Source of the DNA: Manihot esculenta
Taxonomy: Eukaryota > Streptophyta > Magnoliopsida > Malpighiales > Euphorbiaceae
Direction: 5' to 3'
DNA: 64,000 nucleotides
NCBI RefSeq assembly: GCF_001659605.2
Contig: NC_035166.2
Location: 18,369,279 to 18,433,278, forward strand
In this document: positions 12,384 to 24,293 of the stretch, in pieces
Numbering within the stretch: the first letter of the stretch is position 1
Layout: every line of letters begins with the position of its first letter
Notes under the pieces: model-generated
What the model was told of the DNA's origin: nothing
What the model saw: only the letters and a program-made list of their open reading frames with translations
Databases searched by the model: none
Program-made: the position numbers and the translations under genes

Positions 12384-12601
12384 CTAGGTTCATATGGTCG
12401 GACCTAGAGAGTGTCGGGCTCATAGATGTTATAGAAGGGCAAGCATAATAGGAAAAATCATGTCCACTAGGATAGGATATAGAGTCCTGTCTTGATGATG
12501 ATGTGAAATGCCATGATTATAACCATGTGCATTAATGATATGCTATGTATGATGTGGGTTCATGTGCATCCACATGAACCATATGATGCTAATGTTTTGA
12601 G

Positions 12602-12816
12602 ATGAATGTTGTTTTTTCAGAAAATAGAATACGAGAAACTCGTCGATCTGCACGATTGACTGAAGTCCCACCTGAGAATGAGGGCATAGATGCCCTTCCC
12701 CCTGCTCTGCCTAGAGCAAGGTCTAGTAGGTCCAGTACAGAAGGGACATCAAGGGACCCTAGAAGGTCTTTTAATGTGAATAGGAGGAGAACGGATCCAG
12801 GAAGGATGTCGGCAGA
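12602..12816 (+). pseudogene. Element B gag, N-terminal piece
   Basis: It encodes the basic Gag N terminus ([18 protein letters not shown]...). The ATGAGAGG start used by C and F is ATACGAGA here, so the normal start is lost. A frame remains open from an upstream ATG at 12602. The reading frame is cut at 12816 by insertion of element C and resumes at 23969 after the GCAGA duplication. A splice-acceptor-like TTTTTTCAG lies just upstream, as in C and F. Confidence 0.85.
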
Positions 12817-14920
12817 TGTAATACCCGGCTAGACTCCGGTATCGAAATTCCTACTGTCCGGTGGAATCTCGGATGTCGGAGACCTCTAGAAGGGTAAAAC
12901 CATGTTTTCATAAAATGTTTTAATGTGTTTTATGGTTTTAAGTGAAAAAGAAATGAGTTTTTGAATGAAAACAACCTTGGAGGAAAACACAGGTTCGGCC
13001 GCCGAACATGCAGGCATTTCGGGTGTGCCTTAGGCCCCCGAAGGCATAAGTGAGGGAAGTCCAGGTTCGGCCGCCGAACCTCAAGTTCGGCCGCCGAACA
13101 TGGCATGAATGCGGAGGCACATTCGGCCCCCGAACGTGGCCTGGACAGCCACTATAAAAGGGTCCCTTAGCCGAAAACGGGCGAGCTTTTTCCCCATTTT
13201 CGGCCAAGGTGAGCTCTCCGCCATCCCTCACCGATCTTTGATGTTTTCCTCTAGATCTTTCAAGTTTTTCATTTGTTTTAACTTTGTTTTGAAGATTTGA
13301 GCTTTTGAGCAAAGTTTTGGAGCTTGGAGGTTCAAGAACCCAATCTCTCCCACCTCCGAGTTTTTTGTCGTCTCTCTCTCGATCTTCAAGAGGTAAGAGC
13401 CGATCTTGTATGCATGTTTTGGTTGAGGTAAATGCATGATGGTATGAGTTTGGAGGCATTTGTGCATGTTTGAACCAAGTTTCTGCCCTTTGGGAGAAAC
13501 CAGGTTCGGCAGCCGAAAGGACTTTCGGCCGCCGAACCCTCTTGTGGAAGCAGCCTTCGGCTGCCAAAGCTTGCCCCCGAAAGGAGACTTTCGTCTCTGT
13601 CTGGGAGTTTCGGCTGCCGAAAGTGCCGCCGAACATGCATGAGTTTTGCCTCTGTCTGGGAGTTTCGGCCGCCGAAGGTGCCGCCGAACCTGCCTGACTT
13701 TCGGCTCGGGAGGGACTTTCGGCCGCCGAACCTGCCGCCAAAAGTGCCCTGTCCAGCCTTCCTTTGCATGTTTTTGCATGGACGTTTTGAGGTGTTTTAG
13801 AGGGTTTTGGGGGGATGTATTCAGAGTCATGTTATAGTTTGTTGGTCCCTCATTTGAGTCCACCTGTGTAGGTTCAGACCCGAGGAACCGAGGACCTCAG
13901 CAGTGAGTCAGCTGCTTCAATCACTGTCAGAGCTAGCCAGAGGTGAGTGGAATAACTCTTATGCTTTTAAATAAATAAATCAATTTTGAGCATGTTCATG
14001 CATCACGGATGCCATGTGATATTTTAGGTTGTTTGCATTAGAAATCACGAATATGTTGCATTGCATAATATGTTGTTGATGTGGATGAATGTTGAATGAT
14101 CCATTAGCCCTCATATGTTATGACATGATGATATGATATGGAAGTCCAGGTGTGGCCTGCACTACGCCCCTGGCACTATATAAGAGAAAGACCAGACGTG
14201 GCCTGCACTATGCCCCCGGCACCATGGATTATGTATGTTATGTTATGTTATGTATAAGAGAAAGACCAGGTGTGGCCTGCACTACGCCCCTGGCATGATT
14301 GGAATATGTAGAGGGCTAAATGGTGACAAGTTCATCCTTGATATGATTAGTTGTGATGTGATGCATTCCATGATAGCATGTGTTTTAAATGCTTTATGAT
14401 TCTGCTCACTGGGCTCTAGTAGCTCACCCCTCTCCCAAATTCCCCAGGTTTGCAGGTACGGGTTAGACAGAGAAGTCAAGAAGAGTAATGAAGTCTTATG
14501 TATGTAATAGTTAGAATGTGGACATGACAGATTGTATAGATATGTAATGTAACGATATTAAGGTTAGAAGTGTGCTTGACCATAGCATATTGTAATCCCT
14601 TTTATTACATGATCTTAATGCTTATTGATGTCTATGTTTAACCAACACAATGCATGTTGTATTTGCCCATTGGGGTATTGATGAGATCCCACAGAGGGGT
14701 CAAGTTTATGATTATGACTATGTTCAGTGCATGTACAGGTTGAGTTTGGTGTATGATAGAATGTATGAAAGAAAAGTTTTAAATTTTTATGTATGATTGT
14801 TGATCATGTATGGGATTAAACAGGTTTACAAGTTACATGTCAGGCTTGCTACGGGTCCCGGCGGCCTTAAGCCGATCTGGATCCTAGCGCCGGTAGCGGT
14901 CCTATTTTTGGGTCGTTACA
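12817..14920 (+). repeat. 5' LTR of element C
   Basis: 2104 bp, against 2279 bp for its partner at 21685-23963. The length difference comes mainly from loss of a stretch after GGTAAGAGCCGATCTT (13400). Smaller gains and losses fall at the GGTTCGGCCGCCGAAC motifs (13000-13100 against 21860-21970). TATA is at 13152-13160. Tandem CCAGG...CCCCTGGC units lie at about 14140-14300. Confidence 0.92.
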
Positions 14921-14923
14921 GAA

Positions 14924-14936
14924 TGGTATCAGAGCC
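14924..14936 (+). other. Primer-binding site of element C
   Basis: TGGTATCAGAGCC lies three bases inside the 5' LTR end. It is complementary to initiator methionine tRNA. Confidence 0.85.
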
Positions 14937-15193
14937 CTAGGTTCATATGGTCGGACCTAGAGTGTCGGGCTCATAGATGTTATAGAAGGTCAAGCACAAT
15001 AGGAAGATCATGTCCACTAGGATAGGATGTGGAGTCCTGTCTCGTTTGATGATGTGAAATGCCATGATAATATGCATGTGCATTAATGATATGCTATGAG
15101 ATGTGATGTATGTGATGCGGGTTCATGTGTGCCCACATGAACCATATGATGCTAATGTTTGCTTGTGATGTGTACTGTTTTTCAGAAAACAGG

Positions 15194-16661
15194 ATGAGAG
15201 GAACTCGTCGATCTGCACGATTGACTGGAGTGCCACCTGAGGATGAGGGCATGAGCGCCCGTCCTCCTACATTGCCTAGGGCAATGTCTAGTAGGTCTAA
15301 CAGAGAAAGAGCAGTAAGAGACCCTAGAAGGTCTTTGGATCTGGGTAGAAGCAGAACAGTCAGAGGAACAGTTCAGGGAGGAGCGTCAGGGGACATGGGG
15401 GATGATATGGATGTAGAGCAGAGGAGGGATGGCAGTCTGGGAGTTAGTATGTCAGAAGAAGGAATGGGAGAGTCCCAAAGAGGCACTCAGGCCTCGGGAT
15501 TTGTTCAGCCACCTTACTACCCACCCTTCTCACAAAACCCTAGGTATTCGATGGGAGACACATCGGATTACCATAGCTTTAGCCCTTATCCCACACAGAT
15601 GCCATACCCACCTTATTATCCACCATACCCACAGTACCCAATGCATCCACCTCCACCCTATTATCCAAATCCAGCAAACCCTACCCCCGGGGGATGCTGC
15701 ACCTCCTCCTCCTCCAGCAGAACCAGCAGCCCCAGCTACTCAACCTTCTAAACCTAGCTCAGCCAGTGGGAGCAAGGTCAAGATGACCGACTACATGAAG
15801 TTGGGTGCTCCCCAGTATGAAAAAGGGGATGACCCGTTTGTGTATCTTGAGAGGGTCAAGGTGATCACAGATGAGATTGGGGCTGATGATAGTAGAGACA
15901 TTCAGATGGCTGGGTTCACACTTAAGTGCAAGAAGGCACGAGAGTGGTTCAAGAATTATGTGAACCCGAAAGTGGATAGCATGTCTTGGGAGGAGTTTGC
16001 AAACGAGTTTGCAGGATGGGCTTTCCCAGATAGTTCAAGGGAGCTGAAGATGTTAGAGTTTGAGCAGTTGAGGCAGACTGATGAGATGGGTGTAGAGGAG
16101 TTCACAGACAGATTCTTGGAGTTGTTGCCATTTGCAGGGCAAAACCTTGACTCAGACCAGAAAAGGTCAAGGAGGTATATCATGAAACTCCACTCCAGAT
16201 ATTCCTCCTTGATCCAGTCAGCAGATAGGGAGAGCTTCCATGCCATAGTAGATATGGCCCGGAAAATGGAGGCCAGTGCCATCGTTCAGGGGACAGTTAA
16301 ACAGTCAGTGGCACAACCTTCTGGTTCTAAGACCCCAGGCTCTTCTTCAATGAGTGCAGCAGCTTCAGGTAGCAAGAAGTGGGACAGAGGTCCCAGGAAG
16401 TCTAAGAAGAACAAGTTCTGGAACAAGGTTAAGTCCAGTCTGGGACTAGGGAGTGGCTCAAGCTCTGGTGCGGATAATGCAGTTTGTGCAAGGTGTGGTA
16501 AGCCACACAGGGGAGTATGTCGGTTTGGGACGACAGCCTATTACAGATGTGGTCAGGAGGGGCATATGTCTCGAGAATGTCCAAGAGCAGCCCCGATGGC
16601 ACAGTCCCAGCAAACAACTTCAGGTAGTGTAGCGCAACCAGCAGCTCCAGCCACGACTTAG
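15194..16661 (+). pseudogene. Element C gag (frameshifted)
   Basis: The start chosen is ATGAGAGGAACTCG ([10 protein letters not shown]), directly after TTTTTCAG, because the same start is shared with F. A Pro/Tyr-rich segment follows at about 15510-15670. Near a CCCCCGGGGG run (15686-15695) the frame shifts, so capsid and knuckle regions continue in another frame. Capsid begins KVKMTDYMKL, and the knuckles include CARCGKPHRGVC and [15 protein letters not shown], the latter with the first Cys replaced by Tyr. A TAG at 16659-16661 replaces the glutamine codon found in F. Gag would package RNA and build virus-like particles; this copy is broken. Confidence 0.88.
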
Positions 16662-16751
16662 GCCAGTGGCAGAGGCAGAGGGAGAGGGGCAGCCTCTTCT
16701 TCAGCGGGTTTCAGAGGTGAAGGTCCATCAGCTCCAGCACGGATCTTCACA

Positions 16752-19700
16752 ATGACACAGCAGGAGGCAGATGCATCTAACACCGTGGTGGCAGGTAACT
16801 TAGTCATTGGTTGTTCAAATGTGTATGCCTTGATGGACCCTGGTGCATCTCATTCTTTTATTGCTCCGAGAGCCGTCCAGAGGTTAGGGTTGATGATCTC
16901 TGAGTTAGAGTGTCCTCTCTGGGTCAGTGGGCCCAAGTGTGATCCATTAGTGGCAGAGTCAGTCTGCCAGTGTAGTCCTGTGTTTGTTGAGGGAAGATGC
17001 TTGTCCGCCGACCTTGTGGTTCTAGACTTGACAGATTTTGACGTCATTCTAGGGATGGACTGGTTATCTACCCATGGTGCTACCTTGGACTGCAAGGACA
17101 AGGTAGTCAGGTTCAGAGGTCAGGATGGGTCAAAGGTTGTCTTCAGAGGAGACAGGAGGGGTACACCTAGAGGTCTGATATCAGCTCTTCAGGCTCGTAA
17201 GTTGCTTAGGAAGGGATGTCAGGGGTATTTGGCTCATGTGAGAGAGCTTAGCAATCAGGTTAGAGAGCCCGCCTTGGTGCCAGTGGTTAGAGAGTTTCTA
17301 GACGTCTTCCCAGACGAGCTACCAGGTTTACCACCTGCTAGGGAGATAGAGTTCGAGATAGAATTGATGCCTGAAACCCGACCGATCTCTATCCCTCCCT
17401 ACAGGATGGCTCCAGCGGAGTTGAAGGAATTGAAAGAACAGTTGCAAGAGCTGGTAGACAAGGGCTTCATCCGACCGAGTACCTCACCCTGGGGTGCTCC
17501 AGTTTTGTTTGTGAGAAAGAAGGATGGATCCCTTAGACTTTGTATCGACTACAGGCAGTTGAACAAAGTCACTACCAAGAATAAGTACCCATTGCCAAGG
17601 ATCGACGATCTATTCGACCAGCTAGCAGGAGCGGGTTGTTTCTCCAAAATAGATCTGAGATCTGGGTACCATCAGCTGAGGATCAGAGATGAGGATGTGC
17701 CAAAGACGGCTTTCAGGACCAGATATGGGCATTTTGAGTTCCTTGTAATGTTGTTCGGGTTAACCAATGCCCCTGCAGCATTCATGGATCTCATGAACAG
17801 AGTATTTAACCAGTACCTGGATCACTTCGTTATTGTCTTCATAGATGATATCTTAGTGTATTCCAGGAATGCAGAGGAGCATGCCCATCATCTGCGGTTG
17901 GTTTTGCAGACCTTGAGGGAACATGGCTTGTATGCCAAGTTCTCTAAGTGTGAGTTCTGGCTGAGGAGCATTTCGTTCTTGGGGCATGTAGTGTCAGAGA
18001 ATGGGATAGAGGTGGACCCCAAGAAGACAGAAACTGTGGCTAACTGGCCTAGACCCACTTCAGTGACGGAGATCAGGAGTTTCTTGGGTCTGGCAGGTTA
18101 CTACAGAAGGTTCGTTCAGGACTTCTCGAAAATAGTAGCTCCTCTGACCAGACTAACCAGGAAGAATCAGAAGTTTCTGTGGACCGACCAGTGCAAAGAG
18201 AGTTTTGAAGAGCTTAAGAATAGGTTGACTTCGGCACCAATTTTAGCTCTGCCATCTAGTGATGAGGACTTTACAGTCTTTTGTGATGCGTCCCGTGTGG
18301 GACTGAGTTGTGTACTGATGCAGAATGAGAGGGTGATTGCTTATGCTTCTAGGCAGCTAAAGAAGCATGAGTTGAATTACCCCACACATGACCTTGAGAT
18401 GGAAGCAGTAATCTTTGCACTCAAGATGTGGAGGCACTACCTCTATGGGGTAAAATGTGAGATCTTTACAGATCATAAGAGCCTGCAGTACATCCTGAGT
18501 CAAAGAGATTTGAACTTGAGACAGAGGAGATGGGTGGAGCTGATGAGTGACTATGATTGCAAGATTCAGTATCATCCGGGTAAGGTGAATGTCGTGGCAG
18601 ACGCCCTAAGCCAGAAGTCACTAGGCAGTTTATCCCACATATCGGCAGAAAGGAGGCCAGTGGTGAAGGAGTTTACAAGCTCATTGACGAAGGTCTACAG
18701 TTGGAGTTGTCTGGTACCGGTGCTTTAGTGGCCCAGATGAGAGTGACACCTGTGTTTCTGGAGCAAGTGGCTCAGAAACAGCATGAGGACCCAGAGTTAG
18801 TGAAGATTGCCAGGACTGTTCAGTCAGGCAAGGACAGTGAGTTCAGATTTGATAGTAAGGGGATCCTCCGCTATGGGAGTCGATTGTGTGTACCAGATGA
18901 CATAGGACTAAAGGGAGACATTATGAGGGAGGCTCATAATGCAAGATACATCGTTCACCCCGGAGCCACCAAGATGTATCAAGATTTGAAGAAAGTTTAT
19001 TGGTGGCCAGCGATGAAGAAAGAAGTGGCACAGTTTGTGTCAGCCTACGAAGTGTGTCAGAGGGTGAAGCTGGAACATCAGAAGCCGGCTGGGATGCTTA
19101 ACCCGCTACCTATTCCAGAGTGGAAATGGGAGAATATAGCTATGGACTTCGTAGTTGTAATACCCGGCTAGACTCCGGTATCGGAATTCCTACCGTCCGG
19201 TGGAATCTCGGATGTCGGAGACCTCTAGAAGGGTAGAATCATGTTTTTATGAAATGTTTTCATGTTTTTAATGGTTTTGAGTATGAAATTGAATGAGTTT
19301 TTGCATGAAAAGTCCTTGGAGGAAAACCCAGGTTCGGCCGCCGAAAGTCAAGTTCGGCCGCCGAACATGCATGCGTTTTAGAGGCACGTTAGGCCCCCGA
19401 AAGCATGAGTTAGGGAAGTTCAGGTTCGGCCGCCGAAAGTCAAGTTCGGCTGCCGAACATTGCATGGATGCGGAGGCACTTTCGGCCCCCGAACGTGGCC
19501 TGGCCAGCCACCTATAAAAGGGGCACTTAGCCGAAATGGGCGAGTTTTCTCCCATTTTCGGCCACAGCAAGCTTCCGACCTTCCCTTTGCAACTCTAGTG
19601 TTCTTCCTCCAAATCTCTTCCATTTTTCTTGAGTTTTAAACTCACATTGCAAGTTTTGAGCGTTTAAAGCAAGTTTTGGAGCTTTGGGAACTCAGGAGCT

Positions 19701-21577
19701 CATTTTTGTGGATCTCCAAGTTTAGGTCGTCTCCTCTCGATCTTCAAGAGGTAAGAGCCGATCTTAAGCTCCTTATGTGTTTTAAATAAGTTTTATGCAA
19801 GATCTATGAGTGGAAATGCATGTTAGGGTATATGTTGAGTTTATGGGTTAATATTGATGTTTTGAACAGTGTGGCTTGTTTGGGTATGTTTAAAGTGTTG
19901 TAGTTGGGGTATTTGATGTTTGAGGCCCCTAGGAACTTGTATGCATGATTTGGTTGAGATATATGCTTGATTTGAGGTTTTGGGAGGCAAGGGATTCATG
20001 TGAACCAAGTTTCTGCCCTTCTGGCAGAAACCAGGTTCGGCCGCCGAAGGGAGTTTCGGCTGCCGAACCCCCTTTGTAAAGGCAGCATTCGGCCCCCGAA
20101 GTTGCCGGATAGAGTAAAGAAGTCATGTTTATGTAATAGCTAGCAATGGACATGATCAAATTACAATGTAATAGTACAGTGTAGTTATGTAATGAGTTTT
20201 ATGGATGTTAGTGTGTGCTTGACCATAGATTGTTGTTATCCCTTGTTAATTACATGATCTTAGAGATTTTTATGATGTTTATGTAAACCAACTCAACAGA
20301 TGTTATGTTACCCAGTGGGGGCACAAATGAGATCCCACAGAGGGATCAATGTTATGTTAAAGTTTATGCACAGGTTGAGTTTGGTTGATGTTCATGGAAA
20401 GAAAAGTTTTAATTTTTATGTATGTTGTTGATCATGTATGGGATTATACAGGTTTACAGGTTTTATGTCAGGCTTGCTACGGGTCCCGGCGGCCTTAAGC
20501 CGATCTGGATCCTAGCGCCTGTAGCGGTCCGATTTTCGGGTCGTTACAGTAGTGGGGTTACCGGCGGCGTCCAACAGATTGGACTCCATATGGGTGATTG
20601 TGGACAGACTCACCAAATCTGCTCACTTCATCCCTGTTAGGAGTGGCTACTCTGTGGACAAGTTGGCACAGGTATATGTGGATGAGATCGTCAGGCTGCA
20701 TGGGGTTTCTGTTTCGATAGTGTCGGATAGAGGGCCCCAGTTCACCTCCAGGTTTTGGCGGAGTTTGCAGAATGCCATGGGTACTAGATTGGATTTCAGT
20801 ACTGCCTTCCACCCCCAGACGGACGGACAGTCCGAAAGGACCATCCAGACTATCGAGGATATGCTTAGAATGTGTGTGCTGGACTTTGGCGGTTCTTAGA
20901 GGCAGCATCTACCTTTGGTGGAGTTTGCCTACAATAACAGCCATCATGCTAGCATCGGGATGGCTCCATATGAAGCTTTATATGGGAGGAAGTGCAGGTC
21001 ACCTGTTTGCTGGGAGAAAGTTGGAGAAAAGGCCTTGGCAGGGCCTGAGCTAGTAGAGATCACCAGCAGGGTGGTACCCATAATCAGAGAGAGAATCAAG
21101 ACTGCTGCAAGCAGACAGAAGAGTTATGCAGACATCCGCAGAAGACAGGTAGAGTTTCAGGAGGGGGATCTGGTATTGCTCAAGGTGTCTCCAATGAAAG
21201 GAGTGGTTCGCTTTGGGAAGAAGGGTAAACTAGCCCCACGATACATCGGACCCTTTGAAATCTTGCAGAAGATTGGGAATGTGTCGTACAAGCTAGATTT
21301 GCCTGCTTCAATGGAAAAAATCCATCCGGTTTTCCATGTTTCAATGTTGAGGAAGTTTGTGTCAGATCCGGGCAAGGTTCTTAGTGAGCCTGATGTGGAG
21401 ATCCAAGAGGATCTCACCTATGTTGAGCAGCCAGTGTGGATCCTAGACACCCAGATCAGAAAGCTAAGAAACAAGGAAATCTCGATGGTGAAAGTCCTGT
21501 GGAACCACCATAATTTGGAAGAATGCACTTGGGAGACACGGGAGTCCATGCTCCAGAAATATCCTTACCTTTTCTGA
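16752..21577 (+). pseudogene. Element C pol (protease, RT, RNase H, integrase, chromodomain), interrupted
   Basis: Protease has DPGASHSF near 16838. RT has [12 protein letters not shown] and [10 protein letters not shown] (about 17540 and 17840). RNase H has FCDASR and TDHKSLQ. The frame is lost near 18680 by a two-base deletion and resumes at about 18700. The integrase zinc region ([21 protein letters not shown], then CQRVK) leads into the core, which is split by the solo LTR at 19156-20548. The core resumes at 20554 ([21 protein letters not shown]). A TGG-to-TAG stop is at 20897-20899. The last frame ends in a chromodomain-like segment ([16 protein letters not shown]) at 21577. Confidence 0.9.
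19156..20548 (+). mobile_element. Solo LTR inside the integrase of element C
   Basis: It runs TGTAATACCCGGCTAG...CGGGTCGTTACA and is flanked by GTAGT at 19151-19155 and 20549-20553. Removing it joins the integrase frame exactly (DFVV to GLPA). At 1393 bp it is shorter than its relatives, with a likely internal deletion near 20105, where motif sequence passes abruptly into the 3' half of the LTR. It has a TATA at 19512-19520. Confidence 0.93.
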
Positions 21578-21647
21578 GGTTAGTTCCTTGTGAGTTTTAT
21601 GTGCTTTGCATGTTGGATATGTGTATGCCTTACATGTGCTAGTTGAG

Positions 21648-21684
21648 GAACATTCGGGGACGAATGTTCTTAAGGGGGGGAGAA
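21648..21684 (+). other. Hairpin and polypurine tract of element C
   Basis: Inverted repeat arms GAACATTCG and CGAATGTTC around GGGA (21648-21669), then AAGGGGGGGAGAA directly before the 3' LTR. The purine run primes plus-strand DNA synthesis in this class of element. The function of the hairpin is not known to me. Confidence 0.85.
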
Positions 21685-23963
21685 TGTAATACCCGGCTAG
21701 ACTCCGGTATCGGAATTCCTACCGTCCGGTAGAATCTCGGATGTCGGAGACCTCTAGAAGGGTAAAACCATGTTTTCATAAAATGTTTTAATGTGTTTTA
21801 TGGTTTTAAGCGAAAAAGAAATGAGTTTTTGAATGAAAACAACCTTGGAGGAAAACACAGGTTCGGCCGCCGAAACTCAAAGTTCGGCCACTGAACATGC
21901 AGGCATTTCGGGTGTGCCTTAGGCCCCCGAAGGCATAAGTGAGGGAAGTCCAGGTTCGGCCGCCGAACATGGCATGCATGCGGAGGCACATTCGGCCCCC
22001 GAACGTGGCCTGGACAGCCACTATAAAAGGGTCCCTTAGCCGAAAACGGGCGAGCTTTTTCCCCATTTTCGGCCAAGGTGAGCTCTCCGCCGTCCCTCAC
22101 CGATCTTTGATGTTTTCCTCTAGATCTTTCAAGTTTTTCATTTGTTTTAACTTTGTTTTGAAGATTTGAGCTTTTGAGCAAAGTTTTGGAGCTTGGAGGT
22201 TTAAGAATCCAATCTCTCCCACCTCCGAGTTTTTGGTCGTCTCTCTCTCGATCTTCAAGAGGTAAGAGCCGATCTTAAGCTCATTGAATGTTTTAAGTAA
22301 GTTTTAAGTAGATCTATGGGTTAGAATGCATGTTTAGGTTATGGTTATGTTTATGGGTATAAATGTATGTTCATGAACAATGTGGCTTGTAAATGTATGT
22401 TTGATGTGTTGTAGTTGGGGTTTAAGGTAGTTTGAGACCCCTAGGAACTTGTATGCATGTTTTGGTTGAGCTAAATGCATGATGGTATGAGTTTGGAGGC
22501 ATTTGTGCATGTTTGAACCAAGTTTCTGCCCTTTGGGAGAAACCAGGTTCGGCAGCCGAAAGGACTTTCGGCCGCCGAACCCTCTTGTGGAAGTAGCCTT
22601 CGGCTGCCAAAGCTTGCCCCCGAAAGGAGACTTTCGTCTCTGTCTGGGAGTTTCGGCCGCCGAAAGTGCCGCCGAACATGCATGAGTTTTGCCTCTGTCT
22701 GGGAGTTTCGGCCGCCGAAGGTGCCGCCGAACCTGCCTGACTTTCGGCTCGGGAGGGACTTTCGGCCGCCGAACCTGCCGCCAAAAGTGCCCTGTCCAGC
22801 CTTCCTTTGCATGTTTTTGCATGGACGTTTTGAGGTGTTTTAGAGGGTTTTTGGGGGATGTATTCAGAGTCATGTTATAGTTTGTTGGTCCCTCATTTGA
22901 GTCCACCTGTGTAGGTTTGGACCCGAGGAACCGAGGACCTCAGCAGTGAGTCAGCTGCTTTAGTCAGTGTCAGAGCTAGCCAGAGGTGAGTGGAATAACT
23001 CTTATGCTTTTAAATAAATAAATCAGTTTTGAGCATGTTCATGCATCACGGATGCCATGTGATATTTTAGGTTGTTTGCATTAGAAATCACGAATATGTT
23101 GCATTGTATAATATGTTGTTGATGTGGATGAATGTTGAATGATCCATTAGCCCTCATATGTTATGACATGATGATATGATATGGAAGTCCAGGTGTGGCC
23201 TGCACTACGCCCCTGGCACTATATAAGAGAAAGACCGGACGTGGCCTGCACTACGCCCCCGGCACCATGGATTATGTATGTTATGTTATGTTATGTATAA
23301 GAGAAAGACCAGGTGTGGCCTGCACTATGCCCCTGGCATGATTGGAATATGTAGAGGGCTAAATGGTGACAAGTTCATCCTTGATATGATTAGTTGTGAT
23401 GTGATGCATTCCATGATAGCATGTGTTTTAAATGCTTTATGATTCTGCTCACTGGGCTCTAGTAGCTCACCCCTCTCCCAAATTCCCCAGGTTTGCAGGT
23501 ACGGGTTAGACAGAGAAGTCAAGAAGAGTAATGAAGTCTTATGTATGTAATAGTTAGAATGTGGACATGACAGATTGTATAGATATGTAATGTAACGATA
23601 TTAAGGTTAGAAGTGTGCTTGACCATAGCATATTGTAATCCCTTTTATTACATGATCTTAATGCTTATTGATGTCTATGTTTAACCAACTCAATGCATGT
23701 TGTATTTGCCCATTGGGGTATTGATGAGATCCCACAGAGGGGTCAAGTTTATGATTATGACTATGTTCAGTGCATGTACAGGTTGAGTTTGGTGTATGAT
23801 AGAATGTATGAAAGAAAAGTTTTAAATTTTTATGTATGATTATTGATCATGTATGGGATTAAACAGGTTTACAGGTTATATGTCAGGCTTGCTTCGGGTC
23901 CCGGCGGCCTTAAGCCGATCTGGATCCTAGCGCCGGTAGCGGTCCGATTTTCGGGTCGTTACA
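21685..23963 (+). repeat. 3' LTR of element C
   Basis: 2279 bp, TGTAATACCC...GGGTCGTTACA, followed by the duplication GCAGA. It has TATA at 22021-22029, motif clusters at about 21860-21970 and 22545-22790, a donor-like GAG|GTAAGAG at 22260, and tandem CCAGG...CCCCTGGC units at 23185-23340. Confidence 0.92.
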
Positions 23964-24009
23964 GCAGATGTGAGGGAATCTGAGGATGATGGCCAGAGAA
24001 AAACCATCA

Positions 24010-24293
24010 AAAACCCCAACTACAACACATGTTATGTCACCCATTGGGGGCACTGATGAGATCCCACAGAGGGGTCAATGCTTATGATTATGTTATGTAT
24101 AGTGCATGCACAGGTTGAGTTTGGTGTATGAGAAAATGAATGAAAGAAAAGTTTTAATTTTTATGTATGTTGTTGATCATGTATGGGATTAAACAGGTTC
24201 ACAGGATGTATGTTAGGCTTGCTACGGGTCCCGGCGGCCTTAAGCCGATCTGGATCCTAGCGCCGGTAGCGGTCCGATTTTCGGGTCGTTACA
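24010..24293 (+). mobile_element. 5'-truncated LTR in element B gag
   Basis: The sequence from about 24010 matches only the last 280 bases or so of the LTRs (ATGAGATCCCACAGAGGGG ... GGGTCGTTACA). The left side reads CCAGAGAA followed by unrelated bases. The right side continues gag at GAAGGGATGGG, so the intact gag read ...CAGAGAAGGGATGGG. This fits a solo LTR inserted at GAAGG that later lost its 5' part. Confidence 0.78.

Larger units (their letters stand above)
12817..23963 (+). mobile_element. Element C: Tekay/Del-type retrotransposon inserted in B gag
   Basis: It has TGTAATACCC...GGGTCGTTACA ends, and the duplication GCAGA at 12812-12816 and 23964-23968. Its LTRs are 12817-14920 and 21685-23963. 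It has a primer-binding site at 14924, gag from 15194, pol to 21577, a hairpin at 21648-21669 and a polypurine tract at 21672-21684. A solo LTR sits in the integrase region (19156-20548). Coding lesions are a frameshift in gag, a TAG between gag and protease, a frameshift after RNase H, the solo LTR, and a TAG in integrase. It cannot now make a full polyprotein. Confidence 0.94.

Noticed and set aside
12602..12832. A 76-residue gene ending VIPG
   Set aside because: The last codons are the start of the element C LTR. It is the cut N terminus of element B gag.
14140..14300. CRISPR-like spaced repeats in the LTRs
   Set aside because: Only two or three imperfect units with related spacers, inside a plant retroelement LTR; this is a minisatellite.
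20422..20640. Frame joining the solo LTR to the integrase
   Set aside because: It crosses the LTR end and duplication, so it is an insertion artefact and not a fusion gene.
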